A stretch of 64,000 nt of DNA from Sphingobium nicotianae (lineage in GTDB: Bacteria > Pseudomonadota > Alphaproteobacteria > Sphingomonadales > Sphingomonadaceae), in NCBI RefSeq assembly GCF_018603885.1, contig NZ_JAHGAW010000001.1, positions 62,001 through 126,000 on the forward strand, given 5' to 3'. The notes beneath the pieces are model-generated. The model had not been told where the DNA came from, ran no database searches, and saw nothing but the letters and a program-made list of their open reading frames with translations. Both the position numbers and the translations under genes were made by a program. Shown one piece after another: positions 59,921-64,000 of this stretch (positions are counted from its first letter, which is position 1; each line of letters begins with the position of its first letter).

Positions 59921-61272
59921 CTGAGGCCGCGACAAGTTCCGAACCGCGCTATGAGTCGGATTTCTCTCTCCGCAAGCTCAAGCTCGTCACGATCATCACG
60001 ATCGCGAACATGTTTGCGACCAGCCTGCTGCCGTTCGGCGCGATCACATTGGTCAACATGCCGATGACCCGGGAATTCGGGTGGACCCAGGCGCAATATG
60101 GCCTGGCGATGACCTCGCTCATGTGGTGCGGGGCCTGCACGCTGATTTTCTACGGTCGCGTCATGGACAAGTTCGGCGTTCGCCTGGCGATCATCGCCGG
60201 GACGGTCGGCGTCGGCCTGTCGACGCTCGCGCTCGGCTTCGTCACCCAGCTCTGGCAATTCTATCTTTGTTTTGCGCTGCTCGGCATTTTCGGCAGTACG
60301 GGCATCGGCTACACCAAGATCGTCAGCGCGCTTTTCACGCAGCATCGTGGCAAGGCGCTTTCGCTGTTCGGCGTCGAGTCGACGCTGGCGGGCGCGGGGA
60401 TTCCGTTCCTGCTCAACTGGCTGATCACCGGTTTTGGCTGGCGTGGCATGTTCATTGCCTGCGGTGGCATCATCTTCGCGCTGATCCCGCTCATTTATTT
60501 CCAGATCGACGAGCCGGGAGAGATCAATAGCGATCGGCGTTTGGTCAGACGCAGGACCGAGGCACGGATCGACCGATCAGCGTCGCTCGAAGGGCTGACC
60601 CAGGGACAGATATTGCGCGACCGCGTGTTCTGGCTGATTGTCGTCGCGACGATTATCGGTACGGCGCCGCGCACCGGCATGATGCCGTCGCTGGTGCCGA
60701 TGCTGCTGGAGAAGGGCTTCACTCAAGCTGATGCCGTTACCTACATGAGCGCCTCGAGCGTTCTGGCGCTGGCTGGCACGGTCGTCGGCGGATGGGCTGT
60801 CGATCGGGTCAATGACAGCCGGATCGCGATCCCCTTCAAGGTGATTTCCTTTCTCGGCCTGCTTTTCTTCATCATGGCGTCGGCGAGTTTCGGCGGCTGG
60901 TACCTGCTCGGGCTGGCGATGGGCTTCGGCGGCTTCTCGCTCGGCACCGCGCGGCCGATCGGCACATATCTCCACGTGCGCTTCTTCGGTCTGAAGTCGT
61001 TCGGCTTCTATCATGGTTTCGAGAATATGTTCCTCGCCTTCGCCATGGGGTGCGCGCCGCCGGTCGTCGGATATCTGCACGACGCCAGCGGTTCCTATAC
61101 GAGCGGCTATGTGGTCATGCTCGTCTCGCTGGCGATTGGCACGATCCTCTATTGGGTGCTTGGCCCCTATCGCTACGCCGCTAACATAGGCGCGGTGCCG
61201 CTGCCGCCCGAGGAACCAGAGCAGGTGAAGCAGAGAGCCGGCGCGGCGACGATCGCCGCTGCGACCGGCTGA
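59917..61272 (+). CDS. MFS transporter
   Basis: A 451-residue carrier with 12 predicted helices. I start at GTG 59917, which overlaps the end of a short leader frame; the frame is open from 59878. It has ITIANMFATSLLPFGAITLV as helix 1 and FYGRVMDKFGVRLAIIAGTV as the helix 2-3 motif. The general pattern resembles oxalate/formate- or monocarboxylate-type carriers. The C-terminal tail is hydrophilic (PPEEPEQVKQRAG). The substrate cannot be told. Confidence 0.88.
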   Translation: MTEAATSSEPRYESDFSLRKLKLVTIITIANMFATSLLPFGAITLVNMPMTREFGWTQAQYGLAMTSLMWCGACTLIFYGRVMDKFGVRLAIIAGTVGVGLSTLALGFVTQLWQFYLCFALLGIFGSTGIGYTKIVSALFTQHRGKALSLFGVESTLAGAGIPFLLNWLITGFGWRGMFIACGGIIFALIPLIYFQIDEPGEINSDRRLVRRRTEARIDRSASLEGLTQGQILRDRVFWLIVVATIIGTAPRTGMMPSLVPMLLEKGFTQADAVTYMSASSVLALAGTVVGGWAVDRVNDSRIAIPFKVISFLGLLFFIMASASFGGWYLLGLAMGFGGFSLGTARPIGTYLHVRFFGLKSFGFYHGFENMFLAFAMGCAPPVVGYLHDASGSYTSGYVVMLVSLAIGTILYWVLGPYRYAANIGAVPLPPEEPEQVKQRAGAATIAAATG

Positions 61273-61371
61273 TGACGAAGCGGGGGACAGCTGATGGGGG
61301 AGAGGATGGCACAGCTTCAGCCTGCGCAATGATCCATTGCTGCGCCATGCCGGTCTGGACGTTGGTCAGTC

Positions 61372-63699
61372 ATGACTTCTTCTGATAGCACGGACTACAT
61401 GGACTCCGCTCGCCGTCAGGACCCCTCGTCAGTTGCCGCCGCCGCCGCCGCGCGCAAGATATTGCTGCGCCTCCATGAAGTGATGGCGGCGCGCACGCAT
61501 GCCCAAGGCAAGCTCAACAAGGTCGTCGAGATTATCGGCGAGGAACTGTCGAGCGAGGTCTGCTCCATCTATCTGCTGCGCGAAGGCATGCTGGAGCTGT
61601 TTGCGACCCGCGGCCTCAAACAAGAAGCCGTTCATGTGACGCGTCTGGCGCCGGGCGAGGGACTCGTCGGCACCATCGCCGCAGACGTTGATTCGCTGAA
61701 TCTGGAAGAAGCCGCCGCGCATCCTGATTTCGCCTACCGGCCAGAAACGGGCGAGGAAATGTTCCACAGCTTCGCCGGCGTGCCGATCGTGCGCCGCGAG
61801 AAGGCGATCGGCGTGCTTTGCGTCCAGCATCTCGATCCGCGGCCCTATGAGGAAGTCGAGATCGAGGCGCTGCAGACCGTCGCGATGGTGCTGTCCGAGC
61901 TGATCACCAATGCCGGCCTGGTCGACGAGAATCCCGGCGAGCACCGGCCGCTGGAGACCGGCGCGACGATCCTGTCGGGCCTGCAACTCGTCATGGGCAT
62001 GGCGCGCGGCCACGCCGTTTTCCACCAGCCACGCATCACCATAGAGCATACTGTCGCGGAGGACATCGAGGTCGAGCGCCAGCGCGTCTATTCCGCCTTC
62101 GCCAAGATGCGCGAGCAGATCGACCGCATGACTGGCCAGGCCGAATTCGGTGTCGAGGGCGAGACCAAGGAGGTGCTCGAGACCTACAAGATGTTCGCCT
62201 ATGACGAGGGCTGGTCGCGCCGGATCAACGAGGCGATCGATGCCGGCCTGACTGCCGAAGCGGCGATCGAGCGAGTCCAGCAGCGCACGCGCATGCGCAT
62301 GCGCCAGATCGACGACGCACTGCTGCAGGATCGCATGCACGATCTGGAGGACCTCTCCAACCGGCTGTTGCGCATCGTTTCGGGCCAGCTCGGCACCGCC
62401 GCGCAGATGGGCCTGCGCCAGGACGCGATCCTGATCGCGCGCAATCTCGGCCCGGCGGAGCTGCTCGAATATGATCGCCGCCGCCTCAAGGGGCTGGTGC
62501 TGGAAGAAGGTTCGCTGACCGCGCATGTGATCATTGTCGCGCGCGCCATGGGCGTGCCAGTGCTGGGCCGCGTCAAGAATATACGGCAGCTCGTCAACGA
62601 GGGCGATCTGCTGCTGCTCGACGTCAACCAGAACCGACTTTACATTCGCCCCTCCGTGCCAATGGACGAGGCATTCGAGAGCGGCCTCGCACTGACCCAG
62701 AAGCGGCGCGCGGCCTATGCGGCGTTACGCGACAAGCCCGCGGTGAGCAGGGACGATGTTCGCGTCGAGCTCATGGTCAATGCAGGGCTGCGCGACGACG
62801 TCGCCGCGCTCGACGTGACAGGCGCAGACGGCATCGGCCTGTTCCGCACCGAGTTCCAGTTCCTCGTCTCCGCGACGCTGCCGCAGCGCGAGCGCCAGCA
62901 GCGGCTCTACAAGGATGTGCTGGACGCGGCCGGCAATCGCCCGGTGGTCTTCCGCACCGTCGACATCGGCGGCGACAAGGCGCTGCCCTACCTCAACAAG
63001 TCGGACATGGACGAGGAGGAGAATCCCGCGATGGGTTGGCGTGCCGTGCGCCTGGCACTGGAGCGAGACGGCCTCATGAAGGCGCAGGCGCGGGCCCTTC
63101 TCGAAGCGGCGGCGGGGCGGACCCTGCATGTCATGTTCCCAATGATTTCAGAACCCTGGGAGCTTGCCCAGTGCAAGGCGCTGTTTAAGAATCAGCATGA
63201 CTGGCTCGCCAAGCGCGACCGCAAGCTGCCCAAGGCGGTGCAATATGGCACGATGCTGGAGGTGCCGGCGCTGGCGGAGACGCTCGACTTCATCCTGCCC
63301 GAGCTGGACTTCCTCTCGATCGGCACCAACGATCTGACACAGTTCCTGTTCGCGGCGGATCGCGCCAACCCGAAACTTGCCGAGCGTTATGACTGGCTCA
63401 GCGTCGCCATCATGCGTTTCCTCTCGCGTATCGTGCGGACTTGTGCCGAGCATGAGGTGCCCGTCGGCGTCTGTGGCGAAATGGGCGGGCGCACGCTGGA
63501 GGCCATGGCGCTACTCGGCATCGGAATCCGCCGCCTGTCGATCACGCCGGCATCGATCGGCCCGGTCAAGGCGATGATTCGTTCGGTCGATGTCGCGGCT
63601 CTCTCCGCCTACTGCGCCGAGCTCATGAACGGTCGCGTCGCCAATTTCCGCGAGCCGCTTGCCCAGTGGGCGCGCGAGAACGACGTCGAGTTCAATTGA
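61372..63699 (+). CDS. ptsP: PTS(Ntr) phosphotransferase EI-Ntr
   Basis: A 775-residue enzyme that passes phosphate from PEP to NPr in the nitrogen-related PTS. A GAF domain comes first (residues 35-170: VVEIIGEELSSEVCSIYLLR), then the EI core. The phosphorylated His lies in LEEGSLTAHVIIVARAMGVP, with Ala where many relatives have Ser. RTEFQFLVSA and VVFRTVDIGGDKALPYL bind PEP, and GICGEMGGR-like VGVCGEMGGRTLEAMALLGI has the catalytic Cys. No PTS transport protein lies nearby, so its role is regulatory. Confidence 0.95.
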   Translation: MTSSDSTDYMDSARRQDPSSVAAAAAARKILLRLHEVMAARTHAQGKLNKVVEIIGEELSSEVCSIYLLREGMLELFATRGLKQEAVHVTRLAPGEGLVGTIAADVDSLNLEEAAAHPDFAYRPETGEEMFHSFAGVPIVRREKAIGVLCVQHLDPRPYEEVEIEALQTVAMVLSELITNAGLVDENPGEHRPLETGATILSGLQLVMGMARGHAVFHQPRITIEHTVAEDIEVERQRVYSAFAKMREQIDRMTGQAEFGVEGETKEVLETYKMFAYDEGWSRRINEAIDAGLTAEAAIERVQQRTRMRMRQIDDALLQDRMHDLEDLSNRLLRIVSGQLGTAAQMGLRQDAILIARNLGPAELLEYDRRRLKGLVLEEGSLTAHVIIVARAMGVPVLGRVKNIRQLVNEGDLLLLDVNQNRLYIRPSVPMDEAFESGLALTQKRRAAYAALRDKPAVSRDDVRVELMVNAGLRDDVAALDVTGADGIGLFRTEFQFLVSATLPQRERQQRLYKDVLDAAGNRPVVFRTVDIGGDKALPYLNKSDMDEEENPAMGWRAVRLALERDGLMKAQARALLEAAAGRTLHVMFPMISEPWELAQCKALFKNQHDWLAKRDRKLPKAVQYGTMLEVPALAETLDFILPELDFLSIGTNDLTQFLFAADRANPKLAERYDWLSVAIMRFLSRIVRTCAEHEVPVGVCGEMGGRTLEAMALLGIGIRRLSITPASIGPVKAMIRSVDVAALSAYCAELMNGRVANFREPLAQWARENDVEFN

Positions 63700-63816
63700 T
63701 CGTGCAATCCGCTCCGTTCGCGGCGGCTTATGGGCCGACACGTTAAGCGCGTTGACAGCCCGCGCGCCGACATGAAACAAGGCAGCGCCTGACCGGGACC
63801 GAAAAACGGACGAAAT

Positions 63817-64000
63817 ATGGCCAAAGAGCCCATTGCGGCAGACGAAAACAAGGCGGTCGCTCCCGACGATATGAGTGCCCCGGCGCAGATGCGCCGCGCT
63901 CGTGAAGCAGCCGGGCTGACTCTCGAGGATTTGGCGGGGCGCACCCGCGTGCCGATGCGGCACCTGGCGGCGCTTGAGACAGGGGATTATGGCGCCTTGC
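63817..64000 (+). CDS. RodZ-like helix-turn-helix protein, 5' part
   Basis: Only 61 codons are inside the window. After a hydrophilic start (MAKEPIAADENKAVAPDD) comes APAQMRRAREAAGLTLEDLA followed by GRTRVPMRHLAALETGDY. This is the HTH_25 domain of the RodZ family, cytoskeletal linkers of cell shape. A transmembrane helix and the periplasmic part would follow beyond the end. Confidence 0.75.
   Translation, partial: MAKEPIAADENKAVAPDDMSAPAQMRRAREAAGLTLEDLAGRTRVPMRHLAALETGDYGAL

Overview
The window is about 64 kb of high-GC chromosome from an alphaproteobacterium, most likely a sphingomonad (Sphingomonadaceae). The reasons are the gene types and their order: recJ, glpX and hom close together, a PEPxxWA-CTERM surface protein, large TonB-dependent receptors, spinster-type MFS transporters, and REP-like palindromes between genes. 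The species cannot be named from this sequence.

Left flank (1-9059): the 3' end of topA, a secreted amidohydrolase, the sulfate-activation genes cysD, cysNC and cysQ, and a DUF2235 hydrolase. Right flank (37597-64000): tRNA-Glu(CTC), recJ, a Kazal-like lipoprotein, an ABC-2 exporter pair, glpX, a PEP-CTERM protein, hom, a tonB-exbB-exbD-exbD energy module, a PilZ protein, an ABC half-transporter, phaZ, a dipeptide epimerase, an MscS channel, ubiG, lysC, a nitronate monooxygenase-like enzyme, an MFS carrier, ptsP and the start of a RodZ-like gene. This is mostly housekeeping.

Between them, 9054-37671 looks like an old genomic island. An intact tRNA-Glu gene lies at 37597-37671 (minus strand). 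A 44-nt copy of its 3' half, with three mismatches, lies at 9054-9097 in the same orientation, and the stop codon of the DUF2235 gene falls inside that copy. The segment between holds accessory and decayed material: a calcium-binding EF-hand protein coupled to a fatty-acid hydroxylase-type membrane enzyme, a two-component system, an IS3 remnant, pieces of an SDR gene, of htpG and of a DnaQ-like exonuclease, several regulators, an alcohol dehydrogenase, and a catabolic cluster. I see no integrase.

The catabolic cluster (14.4-31.5 kb) is the most unusual part. Two TonB-dependent receptors and two spinster-type MFS carriers could bring a substrate across both membranes; a SnoaL-like protein and a MarR regulator sit among them. 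A tight operon at 25060-31518 then encodes a UGSC-family protein with a CxxC in place of the selenocysteine motif, two thioredoxin-reductase-type flavoproteins (one without the usual NADPH-binding HRR motif), malonyl-CoA decarboxylase and malonyl-CoA synthetase. I infer a thiol/disulfide-driven step that yields malonate, which is then activated and decarboxylated to acetyl-CoA. The substrate is unknown. A promoter with MarR-like dyads precedes the operon, and a related AT-rich motif precedes one MFS gene.

Several pseudogenes (htpG, SDR, IS3 orfB, exonuclease fragment) were read by hand from the sequence, because frameshifts or stops interrupt them.
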